64,000 bases of DNA. Source: Eleginops maclovinus (lineage: Eukaryota > Chordata > Actinopteri > Perciformes > Eleginopidae). This document shows positions 20,792 to 33,214 of this stretch, piece by piece. The notes beneath the pieces are model-generated. The model searched no databases, had not been told where the DNA came from, and worked only from the letters and a program-made list of their open reading frames with translations. The stretch's first letter is position 1. Every line of letters starts with the position of its first letter. The position numbers were made by a program, and so were the translations under genes. Where the stretch lies: positions 4,289,196 to 4,353,195 of the forward strand of contig NC_086361.1 of assembly GCF_036324505.1 (NCBI RefSeq). Reading direction: 5' to 3'.

Positions 20792-22170
20792 ATGTGTCCT
20801 GCGTGGTTATTAGTGGCTGTGGCGCTGGTGGGCGTGGCCAGAGGAGCTGTCAGTCAGTGCTGGGAACATCCGAGCTGTCAGGATGTCAACTCTGAGAGTA
20901 GCATCATGGTAACATACTGTATTTCTTTCCATGCATGTAAACGCAGTCGGTTTGAAGAAATATTACATTTCTCTGGAATCTGTTATCTTCATTTTGCACT
21001 TTAGCTGTTAATGAATGAAAAATCGATTTTTATTTTTTTTGGGTCAAGTATTTAATTGGCACATAAGCTTTACCTTGTGGTTATTTCATATAGACTATAT
21101 CTTGATAATTATTATAGTGCAATATATCTTTATTTAGATATGTAATTACCAGTATACTCAGATCCATTACAGGATTAAAAGTACAAATATGGTCTTCTTA
21201 CTTCATTAGAAGTCAAAGTTGTGATTTCAGTAGATTTAAGTAAAAGTACAAAAGTATTAGCATCAACATATAATTTAAGTACAAGAAGTAAAAGTTCTGG
21301 TTATGCAGAATGGATCTTTTTCACAGTATTATATTATTCTGGTTACTATTTCCTCCCTTTTCTATACATGTAGGAATATTTTAGTATTGTAGTTTGGAAA
21401 CGTTACCAAATTAAGATACTGTGTGGATTAGTAAAGCAGTGCATTATACCAAAGCATATCATGTGTTTTATATGCACAAAGTAACTGTGAGTGTTAAATA
21501 AATGCAACACTGTACAAAATTCACCTCTGAAATGCAGAGAGAGGTATAAAGCAGCATTAAATGGAAATACTTAATTGAAGTATATATATATCTCAAAAAC
21601 TGACTTGCGCTCCTCCTGCAGGAGTGTATCCAGCTCTGTCGCTCCGACCTCACCGCTGAGGTGCCTGTCGACTCACACCTCCAGCCTCCTCCTCCATCAG
21701 ACCCTGTGTCCCTTGCTTCGCTATCTCTTTTATCCTCCACCTCCTTCCCTCCTTCATCTCCTCAGGCCAAGCGTTCCTACTCCATGGAGCACTTCCGCTG
21801 GGGGAAGCCTGTTGGCCGAAAGCGCCGCCCGGTCAAAGTGTACACCTCCAACGGTGTGGAGGAGGAGTCAGCCGAGCTCTTCCCTGGGGAGATGAGGAGG
21901 AGGGAACTGGCCAGCAGGATGATGGAGGCAGCAGAGGATGAGGTGAAGAAACAGGAGGAGGCAGAAGAGGATGAGGACCTGGTCCCCGGTGAGGTCCACG
22001 AGAAGAAAGACGGCACATACAAGATGAAGCACTTCCGCTGGGGGGGCCCGCCGGAAAGCAAACGCTACGGTGGCTTCATGAAGAGCTGGGACGAGCGCAG
22101 CCAGAGGCCCCTGCTCACGCTCTTCAAAAATGTCATCAACAAAGATGGACAGCAGGAGAGGGAGCAGTGA
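20792..22170 (+). CDS. pomc: Proopiomelanocortin precursor
   Basis: Coding exons 20792-20908 and 21622-22170 (TGA 22168-22170), joined in phase 0, give 221 residues. The acceptor before the first ATG is at 20785-20786. Signal peptide about 1-19; N-terminal region with four Cys (23, 29, 41, 45); Lys-Arg 89-90; ACTH about 91-130, starting with alpha-MSH 91-103 ([13 protein letters not shown]) followed by the Gly-Arg-Lys-Arg-Arg amidation and cleavage site; beta-MSH about 169-185 (second HFRW at 176-179); Lys-Arg 186-187; beta-endorphin 188-221 (YGGFM). No gamma-MSH is present, as usual in teleosts. Prohormone convertases cleave the precursor in pituitary and hypothalamic cells to hormones for stress, pigmentation and feeding. 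An intact beta-endorphin suggests the pomca type. Confidence 0.97.
21150..21320. repeat. Dispersed repeat in pomc intron 2
   Basis: The 'tactcagatccattac ... aagtaaaagtacaaaagtatt' type sequence is a common fish interspersed repeat. Related copies occur at about 27340-27610 and 30660-31060. Confidence 0.6.
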
Positions 22171-23730
22171 GGGATCAGGACGGGTACTAAAAACACATTG
22201 ATTGTCACTGCCTTCCAAACAGACCCACGTGAGCTTTTCTAATTCCCCTATCAGCAGGCAACCCTGTCTCCTAGAAATTATTCTTATGCAATACATTATT
22301 TAACATCAATTAATCTGAGCCTTCATTAATAATTAGGTCTACAACATGTCACAGAGTCTTAATTGACCTTGTTAAATGTCTTATTGGGTCCAAAACTAAA
22401 ACATTCAGTTTTCAATATATAAAACTGAAAAAAGCAGTAAATATACACAATTGAAACTTCAGAGGCACTATGGCACTAGTTGATCTTTTTGAAAATGACT
22501 TTCGATTTATCAATTTTTACTTTTCTTTTTTTTTTTAATATATAAGGTTTTGCTAAATTCCAAATGTTTCCCCCTTCCTTTAAAGGGAACACTTGTAACT
22601 CAACCGGTTTCTTCCCATGGGAGAGTCCCTATGAAAACCACTTTTGTGCCATCAGCTTTTGTTATTTCGCATGACAGATTTCTTATTTTCTATGTGCTCT
22701 TCTCACTGGTTTGACGGGCTCATTTGGAAATAAGCTGATATCATGTAGCACCAATCAGAATTCATCATTTAAAGTGCTGATAGAAATCACCCTTTTTTTT
22801 TAGCCATGAATACATTATATGGTATAATGTTTGAAGACTAAATACAGCTTTGGGCTTTAAATAAGTGCAGTGTGTGACTTAAAATACAGGTTTTACTAAA
22901 TGTTTGCTGTTATAAAAAAGTCATTTAATGTAAACGTAATTTCTAAGAGACAGGGTCAGAGTAGGAAGGCATTGTTTTGTCAGTGTCTTCTATAACCGTT
23001 TGATTCATATGAGAGTTTGCTAGATGGTTATTATTGGTGTCATGATTTAATGTTTACTACCGGAAAGAAAAATAACGGTCATCCCGCTGTCATTCTGCAG
23101 TCAGTAACTTCACCCACAGGGACCGGTCCTGGAATGAGAAACACAGAAAGAGAGGATGGAGAGGAACGTGTTTTATATATTGATTCATGTAAATAACTGT
23201 AAATCACATGAAAACATAAAGGTATTTGCAAGCAAAACACGTGAGAAATGTTTCCTTTACTGTCCGTCTTTCATTACTTTTAATGAATGTGTAGCACAAC
23301 AATCCCACCAGAGGGCAGCACCGGATTACCGCTGTATGCGCAACACACGGGACTTGAGAGGAAGTTTTTGTTCTATATTTTGTTCTATATATACTTCAAG
23401 TAAATAGGATTTTAACTAATAGATAAAACCATAAAACTTCCCCAGCGGATAACTTTTATAAAGACAATTGCTAATATAGATTTTATTTCCTCAAAAGCAT
23501 TAGATAAAGCCAGGTTTGAAATTCTTGTTTAATTTTGTTGACTTATTAGAGTCAATAGGAGTTATTTGAATAGAAAATTTTAGACAGATCTTTGCATAAT
23601 GCTTGAATCAGGGTGTCAGAAATGTTTAACAGTAAATGAACCATCCTCTAAGTAGAAACCTTCAGGAAACAGATAAGAATGAATGTTGAATTTTGGTGTA
23701 AGTGCTACTGATAGAAGTTGCCACCTGCTA
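22171..23730. other. pomc 3' UTR and flank
   Basis: No coding sequence recognised. The pomc 3' UTR must lie in the first part, but I see no canonical AATAAA close to the stop codon, so its end is not assigned. Confidence 0.5.
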
Positions 23731-23734
23731 TTCA

Positions 23735-23895
23735 GGAGCGATAACCATTCACACACACAGGGTTAAATTGGTGTTCATTATCTTGCCCAAGGATATTAGG
23801 GGGGCATGCATAGAACCATCAACCTTTCAAGTGGAGGACAACAGCTCTACCTTCCCAGAGCCGAAATGGCTTATTAAGATGTGAGGGCAGGCTAT
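23735..23895. repeat. Dispersed fish repeat
   Basis: Contains 'attatcttgcccaaggatatt' and 'aaccatcaacctttcaagtgg'. This resembles a widespread teleost repeat with 'cttgcccaaggacact' and 'gaaccaccgaccct' motifs. Degenerate copy. Confidence 0.5.
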
Positions 23896-25800
23896 AATCT
23901 TGATCGATCATTTCCGTTATCGGCCAAGCCAAGGAGTCTTTATATTGGCCAAACCGTCTTACAACTTGAGGTCCGTCATGTGATGTGATAAAAATGTGAT
24001 GTATTTTCATTTGTAATGTCTAGAAGCGGTGCACGATTGGCCAGCAAAAGTCTCTGGAGCACTTGATTTATGGGCACTATGGATGTGGCAGATATCACAG
24101 AGATCTATTTATTTTTTATACCTTGTAACTTTCCAACTAACATCGGAAGTTTTTTGGCTTCATGCGCCAATTAGCAACTGATGAGGTCTCTGTCCCAAAC
24201 ACTGTAACCAGTTTTCTCTATACAGCCATGGTATGTGAGTGGCGAGCAATTCTCATTTGACTGAATATGCGTCATCTTTTTGGGTCCAGTTTTCAGTTCC
24301 TATTATACATCCTCATATGAGTTTGTGTTGTGTTCAAAGTGTTTCCATTACAATGGCATTCATAATTGTAGCTCTATTCAAGCAATTTTCTGTGTTAATA
24401 TCTCAAAATGCACATTTTTTCTTGGTAATTGTACCGATGGACCTTAATTCTTCACCTGGACTCTGCATCTCCATTTACACACTCTCACCAGAGCACAACA
24501 TATTGTCCTGATCCGTCACCCTGAAACAACTGCTGCCACCCCTCCACACACTCGGTCACACAGGCCAATGTACATTTTAACCCAACAGATTCTTAAGGAC
24601 AGAAAAGGATGAAGAATAAACTTTGATTTCTTTATCCCAACTGTCCAGTCCAGTTCATGCTAAGGGCAAAATCTTCTCCTGCCAAGTAACTGTGCAGCAG
24701 GCACTGTACAATGAGCTGACTGGCTCCCAAAGTTCAAACTTCACTTTGACACTGCTTCAGAAGGGGCAGAAATATCCAGAGAGGAAATGTACAAAGTCCT
24801 TTTCAGTAGTTTTAATCTTTTCATGCTATTTTTTAATTCTGTACATATTGAAGTATGGTAGTCTGCTTTCAAAAAGCAAGAATAACAGAAAAAACCTCCT
24901 TATGGTGTTATTTACTTTTGCTTTGGACTCTTTATACCGCCTTTGTAAAGAAATCAAAAGTACATGTACTTAGGTACTCAACATTCAGATGCCTTTGAAT
25001 TAGCTATATAAGCTAATCATTGTAATTACTGTACAGATTCAGACTATTAAAAACTAAATATAATACAACTAGTATATATTCAACACATTTGTATTCGTCT
25101 TTTATGGGTCCTTTATTTATTTTTTAATGTCCATTCTCATATTGTATTTCATTATAATTTTTTGTGAATTTTAACTGTATTTTTTTTTTACCTACCTCCT
25201 CCATGATTTCATTTCTGATTTAAAATCAAAAATATTTGTAATCTGTTGACAAATTCAACACTATTGTTAATCTTACAGTAAATTATTCACTCACATCCGT
25301 TTTTTAAATGACCGTGTAAAGTAAAATAAGGAAAACTTTTATGTCTCATATTGGTAATAAAATACTTCATTTACATTTTAAATGTTTGCTTAATTAGTTT
25401 TCAGCCAAATACTCATCCTTTCTACTTGAATTATATGATATGTTATATTTTTTTAGATTGTGGTAAAAGTTACACCACTTTATAATATAACTTCCATAGC
25501 TCATACCGCAGCTGCCCTCTCCATTCAAACAGTGGCATTAATCCTGCTGCTTGACTGCCCCCTGCTGACTCAGAAGTGTAGCTGTTGGTCAGACTCCCAC
25601 CAGAGGAAGGCACAGGTCGCATATAATCACCCGGCGTCTCCCACATCCACAGAGTCGGAACCAAGGGATCTCAAAGTCCCCCTGCTTGGTCTACACTGCT
25701 GCTTATCAGCGGCCGGCTGTTAACAAACAGCATTGTCTGGGTACAAGCCAAAGGACACAGCGGCCCTGCAGCAGCAGGAGGAGGAGGGAGAGGGGGGAGC
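23896..25800. other. Non-coding stretch between pomc and edn1
   Basis: AT-rich, no exon recognised. The last about 300 bases become GC-richer, as expected for the proximal edn1 promoter. Confidence 0.5.
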
Positions 25801-25806
25801 TGGGAG

Positions 25807-25812
25807 TATAAA
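25807..25812 (+). promoter_or_regulatory. edn1: edn1 TATA box
   Basis: TATAAA in GGGAGTATAAAGTGAGG, about 180 bp upstream of the ATG. The predicted start site is near 25838. A TATA promoter is also known for mammalian EDN1. Confidence 0.8.
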
Positions 25813-25986
25813 GTGAGGAGGCTGCACTTGTGGAGCAGCACTGACACTGAGACACTGAGAACTCTGCGTCAATCTCCGAGGACGAGCATAGAAACACTTT
25901 GCGAAGGAGAAACGCTGGATATTTTTCCCCTTCTGGAGGATTATTAATTTCTGAGAAATACTTTTGTTTTTTAAAAGTCTGCAAAC

Positions 25987-28220
25987 ATGGATGTATACAT
26001 TTTGATTTCAGTTTTGTCAATGATGCACTCCTGGATCTTCAACACAGGTAATTTTTGCGTAATTAGTTGTTTGTTGGTCTTGTGCTTTTCCGTTTAGCAA
26101 TGTGTGCATAAACAGTAATAGGCCTACATATATTTTATTAGTAATATTTGGAATTAAAACATGTAAATCAAAGTATATCTCTGCACATTAAAGCCAACTC
26201 ACCTGCAATTGTCCTGACACATATGGTCAGCTTAATATCTGGTATGCAGTGTTTTGATATCGATGATTTCATTACAGTGCTATCAGCTCCAGCTGCACAG
26301 ACACCCATTGCCTCCACGGACACGCAGAGGCGCCATGTGCGGACCAAACGCTGCTCCTGCGCCACATTCATGGACAACGAGTGCGTGTACTTCTGCCACC
26401 TGGACATCATCTGGGTCAACACACCTGAGTAAGTCAACATTCACGGATTCAATACTTTTCTCCAGTAGCGTTAGCATAGAATGAGACGTTGTACTATCGG
26501 TAAAAATAGTAGCAAGTTGCCACTGTAAAAAGTAGTACAGTCTTTTGGGACTTGGCTTGGGAACCGAAGGGTCGCCGGTTCGAGTCCCGATAGGACCATT
26601 CAGATCCATGCGTTTATTTCGGGCTTTATTTGAGTGTAAGGAAAATAATATTAGAGTTTTAATCTAACAGAACAAATAAAGTGCACCTATTCCCAGCTTC
26701 TTGAAAATAATTTTGACCTTAAATTTGCAGTTGATTAATTATCATACTTGTTTTTTTCTCCAGGCGTGTGGTTTCATACGGACTGGGCAACAGCGGTCCC
26801 AGGAAGAGGCGGGCGGTAGCGGACTCCATGGCAACAAGCAGCGGACCCCCGCGCTGCAGGTGTGTCAATCAAAACGACGACACATGCAGAAAATTCTGCG
26901 GGCTGGAAAACCACCTCAGGTATGTCATTTACTTTCATTGCAACAAAAATAAGGCATATACACTCATCATATAGTATCAGGGTTACTAATCGCACGAGTG
27001 CTTGTTTCCAACACATGTGGGAACAATGTATCTTAAATGTAATGTGTGGAAAGTTTCCGGGATGAATAAATGAAATATGATCCCTCTCCTGCAGATCTGA
27101 AGCCTCACACACGGAGATCCTCCCCGCAATGGGCGATGCTTGTGTCGGGCTGCAGTGTAAATCCAGGCTGGCAGCAGACACGGGACGGATTAAACGGTAA
27201 GACAACACGCTCATACCTACCTAGTGTATTTGCTAAATAAATAAATGGTAATTACAACCTCAAGCAACACTACAGTATTGTGAGGCCAATAGCTCAGTAA
27301 ATAGAGGAAGCATTTAGATGTTTCACTTCAATAAACCTCTGTTACAAGTAATACAAGTACTGCATTTACAGTCTGAAGTAAAAGTAAAACAAGTATAAGC
27401 ATCAAAAAAGCACATCTTTCAAAAATGGTCCCATTTTAGAATCATAGTTTATCATAAAAAGTAATGCATTATTGTGTTTATAACTTCAATGTTGCAGCCT
27501 GTAAATATGTATGAACGTTTTCCACATTTAGATTATTGTTAAGAATTATAAGTATTTAAGTACCTAGTAACTAAAGCTTTAAATCAAATACAGTGGAGTA
27601 AAAAGTACAATGTGTGCCTTTGAGATGTATAAATTACAAGTACTTCTAAATTGTACAGTACATGGTTACATTCCACCGCTGATCAAAGTACATATTTTTT
27701 GCATGAGAGATGTCATCACTTGGAATTTTGAGATTAACCCCCAAGCAAGGAATTCTCAGGTTGACAAGCACAACAATAAATTCCACCTAGCCTCTCAGAC
27801 TGTATGGAATTTAATGCATGGCATTCCCTGTCTTAGCAATGAGAGTAATATAGAGATACACTCTGAGCAGCATGTGCCATCATGTCTGAAACTAATTTCT
27901 CAAAGTTTGCGGCGCCATCCGTCCGCACTTCCTGACACATTAATAATTCTTCATAAAAATTGTGACTCTTAGCAGCTTAAATATGAGTGACAGCTCAAAT
28001 CCACCCCGCGAGGTTCACTTTTTCCATAAGCTGAGGGATTGATGGTTCAGATGTCTGACTGTTTTTTCTCTTTGTTTACAGGATGAGGAAAAGCCTCAAG
28101 AAACGGGTGTCGCCCCTAGCGATCAGATCTGCCCTCAAAACACGTCTGTTGCTGGAGAAGTGGAGGGTGGGACAGCACCACAGGGCGAGAGCGTGGGAGG
28201 GCGAGAGCACGGCCTCCTAA
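25987..28220 (+). CDS. edn1: Preproendothelin-1
   Basis: Five coding exons with GT/AG boundaries: 25987-26047, 26278-26428, 26764-26919, 27095-27196, 28082-28220 (TAA); 202 residues, near the family's usual length. A hydrophobic signal peptide occupies about 1-20. The furin site RTKR (42-45) precedes the 21-residue mature peptide, 46-66, with Cys at 46, 48, 56, 60 and the C-terminal HLDIIW. Converting enzyme would cut Trp66-Val67. Big endothelin runs to RKRR (84-87). An endothelin-like repeat with the same Cys spacing lies at 102-116. [13 protein letters not shown] after the mature peptide fits ET-1 better than ET-2 or ET-3. The secreted peptide acts on endothelin receptors for vasoconstriction and, in fish embryos, lower-jaw patterning. 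Confidence 0.95.
26530..26600 (+). repeat. tRNA-derived SINE fragment in edn1 intron 2
   Basis: GGGACTTGGCTTGGGAACC followed by GGTTCGAGTCCCG, a good B box. A similar sequence occurs at 44101-44160. It is a SINE piece, not a functional tRNA gene, because no cloverleaf can be completed. Confidence 0.7.
27340..27610. repeat. Dispersed repeat in edn1 intron 4
   Basis: 'acaagtactgcatttacagtctgaagtaaaagta' and a terminal 'cagtggagtaaaaagtac' belong to the repeat family also seen in pomc intron 2. Degenerate. Confidence 0.5.
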
Positions 28221-28871
28221 ACACGAGAGCTTAACCTCCGCACCTTGTCGTACAGAGGGGAAAAAGGTTTCCCAACTCTAAAGCCAGTAGAAGACAATGA
28301 AGAGCCCCAAAGAGGCCCGCAGACGTTCTTCCGGTTCTCTTCGTGGTGTCAGAGCAGAGAACATTTCTCTACTCAGTTGCGCTTCATCAGAAAGTTGAAC
28401 GAGGTCAGAGACAATACAGGGAGTTCAAGTGAAAGAAGATAAGCTGAGCAGAGGATGGCAAAATCAAGGACATTCATTGATGTTGTGACTGTCACGGTCA
28501 CTCCTTCAAAAACTCATCAAATAGCATTTCAACTGGAAGAATTCAACATGAATCCCTCTGTTACACAAAGTCAGAATCACTGCTGCGATTGGACGAAGGC
28601 AGTCCTGCTCATTATACTACACAATGCCATTATACAGTTGCAATAACAGGTTATTACGCCTACATAGAAGGGATTATGTGCCTTGACATTTTTTCACCGA
28701 CTGAAACTATTTACTGCCTTTTACGCAACAGGTCGTCTCCTGCGTGCCAGGTCTTTGTAGCTGTGAAGTGCAGTAGCTGCTGGGAGTTTTTCATCCTGAT
28801 GTTATCACAGATTCCTATGCATTTGTCATAATTTAAATATTTTTTACGACATACATTATTTTATATGTGTT

Positions 28872-28892
28872 CTATTTATTTATTATTTTTTT
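28872..28892 (+). promoter_or_regulatory. AU-rich element in edn1 3' UTR
   Basis: TCTATTTATTTATTATTTTTT contains overlapping ATTTA pentamers. Mammalian EDN1 mRNA is known to be short-lived through AU-rich elements; the same role here is inferred. Confidence 0.5.
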
Positions 28893-28998
28893 ACATTGCT
28901 ATGTGATTTCCATGTTGGCAGGTCACATATTTGTCATTTCTGGGAAATGTTTTGTCATCGTGGTGCCAAATTTTGGCCAAATTTACACAATTTTGTCT

Positions 28999-29004
28999 AA
29001 TAAA
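28999..29004 (+). terminator. edn1: edn1 polyadenylation signal
   Basis: AATAAA about 780 bases after the stop codon, the first canonical hexamer noted on the plus strand downstream of edn1. Confidence 0.55.
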
Positions 29005-29029
29005 TACTTATTTAAAAAAACTTCTGATC

Positions 29030-32000
29030 AAGTCCTTCATCATTATCATTAACATGCTGTCTTGGGTTTTATGTGGCATGAATTTGATCTTTGAAGCTGT
29101 GATAGATCACTGACTTAACTTGAAGATAATTACTCTGGGAAACAGGGAACTGAATGCCAGAATCTTCTTGAGTGTAACAAAAGCAGTCTGTGCTCAGTGT
29201 TAGAGGTTTTTAAGTTGGTAAATAAAACACAAAAAGGAAAAGTGAAAGATAAAAAAGTGAAAGGAGGATGAAGAGGGAGACAGACTCAGAGGTGATAAAC
29301 AGAAAGTGTTGATGTGGGAGGCGAGGCAAAGAGTAACAAAACCCGGCTCACGTTGCCCTTTCATCTCTGTGCCAAACCAGACTATACACTGCAATTTCTG
29401 AACCAGCTGAGAGTGGAAAGCTTCTTTCAGTAGCTTAGATTTCCAGAACGTTGTTTATTTTCAACCCTTTAGATATCTCCCACCTTCACACCACAGCTTT
29501 ACCAACTTTTGCTGACAAGTGACTCAGCAAAATGAGGTAGTCTTGCCTTACATTATTGCACATAAAGAGCGCAATTTACAACTGCTGTACATTTAACACT
29601 TTTAACCACTCTCTCCAGTGGCCTTTACATAATGTGTCGCACCAATGGATCAGATTGGACCAATCTGATTCTCAAATGTAAATATGATGAAATGTAATAC
29701 AAGTTGTTCTTTAGTCGGTTCAAACATTGGTGCGCCTCAAACTCTCTCCCATCACTCATCATGGCTGCTTGATCTGGCAGCGGAGAACAATTCAATGCAA
29801 ATTGGTTGTAAAGTCTTATCTTTCCAGCCCATTTAGCAAACAAATGGTGAATTCTGCGCCTTAGGCTTATTGAAAGAAACTCCCGTTGTGTCCTCTTGCG
29901 TGCAGAGCGCAATCATAATATTACTGATGTCATATTTTCCAGGCAAGACCTACTTTTGTTTGCAAAACAATTCTGAAGACTTGCCGGCTGCAGGCGACAG
30001 TCAGGAGACAGTCTGATGACAATAGGCAGAAGGGTTGGATGACACGCAAGAAATGTGTTCAGCTGGACTCATTCCAACAATACAGGTACAGTGCAGAACA
30101 CACCAAACCAAGCTCCTGTTACTGGAGGCAGATCTGCACTCTCCTGGGATTGTAAAGGAAACACTGTGTTGTAGATAAGAAACATGCTCAAAGTTATTTG
30201 TGTTAAACATGTACAACAAGTCACACTGATAAGTAAAAGTGATGTTTTGGAATTTGAAAGTGGCTCAATTATATTATTTTCGTACATATCTCTCTCACCG
30301 AGGCTTTAATGTATGATGTAAAATCTGACAAGCAACATGTTTCAGACCACAAGTGATTGAGAGCTGCATCACATGATACACAAATTTGCTCTTCGCTCAC
30401 CACGAGGTTGGGCGCATTGCCTTGCTCCGCTACATACAGTTGTCGGCTGATCGCCACACCGAAAGGTCAGTGGAATCGCGGTCAAATGGCAAATAATTAG
30501 AACTTTGAGTGCCGTGCTCAGGGACAATTTTTGAGCGATGGGCGACACAGAGGGTAGCGCTTGTGCTTAATCTTGTAGCATCGCTCTCTCCATAGAAACA
30601 CAACAACAACGCCAGCGCAGAGTCGCTTTACTGCGTATCATGTGAATGCAGATTTAGGGTTGAAAGAATACTCCACAACAAGTAAAAGTACTTAATTTAG
30701 GAGAAATGGACATTGCTCGAAGCACAATGGTCCATGTCATTCTTATATTTAATTATAGATAGTATTATTGTTACAAAAGCAGCTTTTACTGCTGCTCAGT
30801 GATAACTAACTGTGGTGCATGTTCTACTGGTGTTGCAGGAGAGCTTAAAGATTTAAAAACTGCACTCCAACTGGCACAGGATATAAACTTAAAATTAATT
30901 TAATGTAAAAATGAATGGTTAATCATCAAAATAAGCTGTCAAATAAATATAGTGGATAAAGAAGAGTAATATCTACTTAAGGAATAAGGTAGCATTTAAC
31001 GGAAATATTAAAGGACAAGTACCTAAAAATAGTAGCTACTGTACTCAGTATTTGGATTCTCTCACCACTGACATTTTATTCTAGCACACTTCTATTGAAA
31101 ATGCACAACGCTGACCTCATAGCTTATCAGATCACCTTTATCATGTTTGCTTCTATGACTGGGCTTTCTTCGCTGTTATCTTCAAAATCACTCACGTCAT
31201 AATCCAGCGGGGACTTTATATATCTTCCAGTTCTGCAGAGACATTGCTCTAAAGGACATACCTTCATATTCCTACACACTGAAGAGGTTAACAGCAGGCA
31301 GACGGGCCTGGGATCAAACACAATGGCACTTACCCTCTAAACTATGCAGCTCTATGCAAGGAACTCCCCTGAGACATTAGCTTTTGGCATATGTCTTTAG
31401 TCGATTGAATAGAGCCAGCGCTATCATAATACCCCATTACACAGCGAGGAATCTCCTCGACACGACAGGAATTCTCGAGCCCGGCAGCAGAACAATACGA
31501 CTATGTGCGAGGAGCGTCTGGGCGGGAAAGAGCCTGGAATTCTGACGTCTGACCAACACCCGACTTTACCTTCAACACGCCCTGTTTTCCAAGCAACAAT
31601 CCCAGCTGTGAACGAGAATCTCGCGGAAGCAACCCGACCAGAGGGGATTCATTACTGAGGCAGGCCGTGTCAAACTCAGGATTTGGCTGAAAGGGTCACC
31701 AGGAGTCAGCTGCATGACTGAGCACCACGGGAAACCTGTCAGGGACGTGAGGTCGAGGAGCGGGGGTTGAGTTGATGTTTTGAAACATTTTACAGTCTAT
31801 CTTTGCAAGAGAAAGTAAACACTGGCAGCTTGAGTGATTCTCCTCGGTGGTTGAGAAGTGTGTCATCCTCTCACGCCCACATGTGATGACACATCAAATT
31901 CAGAGGGTTTATTAATCTGCAGGTATCTCTCAGCACTTTGTCTGCCGGTAATCCCGCTCTCAGTCCAACCCAACACAGTTACTCCCTCCCTACCTGCTGG

Positions 32001-32136
32001 GAGAACAACAAATACTAAAAAGCATTACAGCTAATATCCCTGAGATATTCAAAAAATGCTTTGCTGACGGACAGGAATGTGAGGATCAGTCATGTCTGCA
32101 GGTACATGCTTCTGCTAAAGGGTGCATGATTGGACA
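29030..32136. other. Gene-free stretch downstream of edn1
   Basis: No exon recognised. A dispersed 'agtaaaagtactt' repeat lies at about 30660-31060. The block about 31380-31770 is repeat-free and of balanced composition. Confidence 0.5.
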
Positions 32137-32140
32137 TTAA

Positions 32141-32575
32141 AGAGGCCTTATTTAGCATTTTTGGGTTCTCCCTTCCATGTATTTTGTTATATAGGTTTCT
32201 GTGCATGTAAATGGTCTGCAAAGGCTAAAATCTCTGTGTTAAAATCCCTGAGTTTCTCTCCCACGCACTCTGTCCCTGCCTGAAACGCCTCATTTGGACT
32301 CTTTTAAAAAAAATGTTTACACTTCTATTGACTGGCGCTCCACCACATTGTATTTGAAAGGCTATGGGGCGGGAGATCTCTAAGCTGTTGAACAATCACA
32401 ACAGAGTCGGCCAGCTAACCAATCAGAGCAGACTGGGCTCTGGTTTCAGACAGAGGGTGAAAAGAGGTGTTGCAGCACAGACAGTATGAGGAAAAATAAA
32501 GAGCTTTTTGAACATTTAAGCATGGAGGCATGTCACAGTAGAAAATGTACCTAAAAAAGGCATAATATGGCCCCT
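32141..32575. mobile_element. TTAA-flanked MITE, copy 1
   Basis: 435 bp between TTAA at 32137-32140 and TTAA at 32576-32579. Ends are inverted (AGAGGCCTTATTTAGC on the left; right-end reverse complement AGGGGCCATATTATGCC). The TTAA duplication is the piggyBac signature. It contains the segment 'aatcagagcagactgggctctggtttcagacag' shared, inverted, with copies 2 and 3. No coding capacity. Confidence 0.85.
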
Positions 32576-32579
32576 TTAA

Positions 32580-33214
32580 TGTTAAGGTTACGCCTGATTT
32601 AGCTTTATATAAAGCAAATGACGCAGTCTATTCCACACAGTGAGGTTTTAATAAATTAAACTCTGGTGATGGATTGGTATTTGCTAATGCTGTCTCATAA
32701 AGTCCAGGAATCAGGACTGAATAAGCAGTATCAGTACTTGGCATCTCTGCTCTTCCCTGAATTCATGCATCTTCACTGCATTTCAAACTCAAAGAGAGTG
32801 GGGGGCCCTGTCAGCCATTGCTCATGTGCACATTTGGAGGGAATGTTCAGAATGCAAAGAATTATACACCAAGTTTCGGCAACAGGTCACAGTTCGAACT
32901 CTGCAGTCCAAAATTAACTCTTCCAAATATATACACTTCACATAACAAATATATACACTCAATCCAAGCAGATAATACATGTGTGTTGAAATATGCATTA
33001 TTTGGAACTTGAGGTAATTATTTGCATTTTTGTTGAGGAGGCTAACAGGTGTTCGTGTTAGAGCATTTCAGACAGAGCAATTCAGCAGTCGACGGTAAGA
33101 CTGATGGGAGAAGGCCTGAAGCTGCACTATGGGGCTACAGTTTAACCTCATTCAAAGCTTTAAAACAGCATCATTAACTTCACAGAGTCACAGTTTCAGT
33201 TTGTACAGTCATGC
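32580..33214. other. Gene-free stretch
   Basis: No exon or repeat recognised. The 83-codon frame at 32666 has no recognisable feature. Confidence 0.45.

Larger units (their letters stand above)
28221..29025 (+). other. edn1: edn1 3' UTR (predicted)
   Basis: Runs from the stop codon to shortly after an AATAAA at 28999-29004. The length of about 800 bases is plausible for edn1. Confidence 0.6.

Noticed and set aside
21868..22296. 142-codon minus-strand ORF
   Set aside because: Antisense shadow of the pomc coding exon.
26283..27214. Minus-strand ORFs over edn1 (108 and 146 codons)
   Set aside because: Antisense shadows of edn1 exons 2 to 4 with SINE sequence; no domain.
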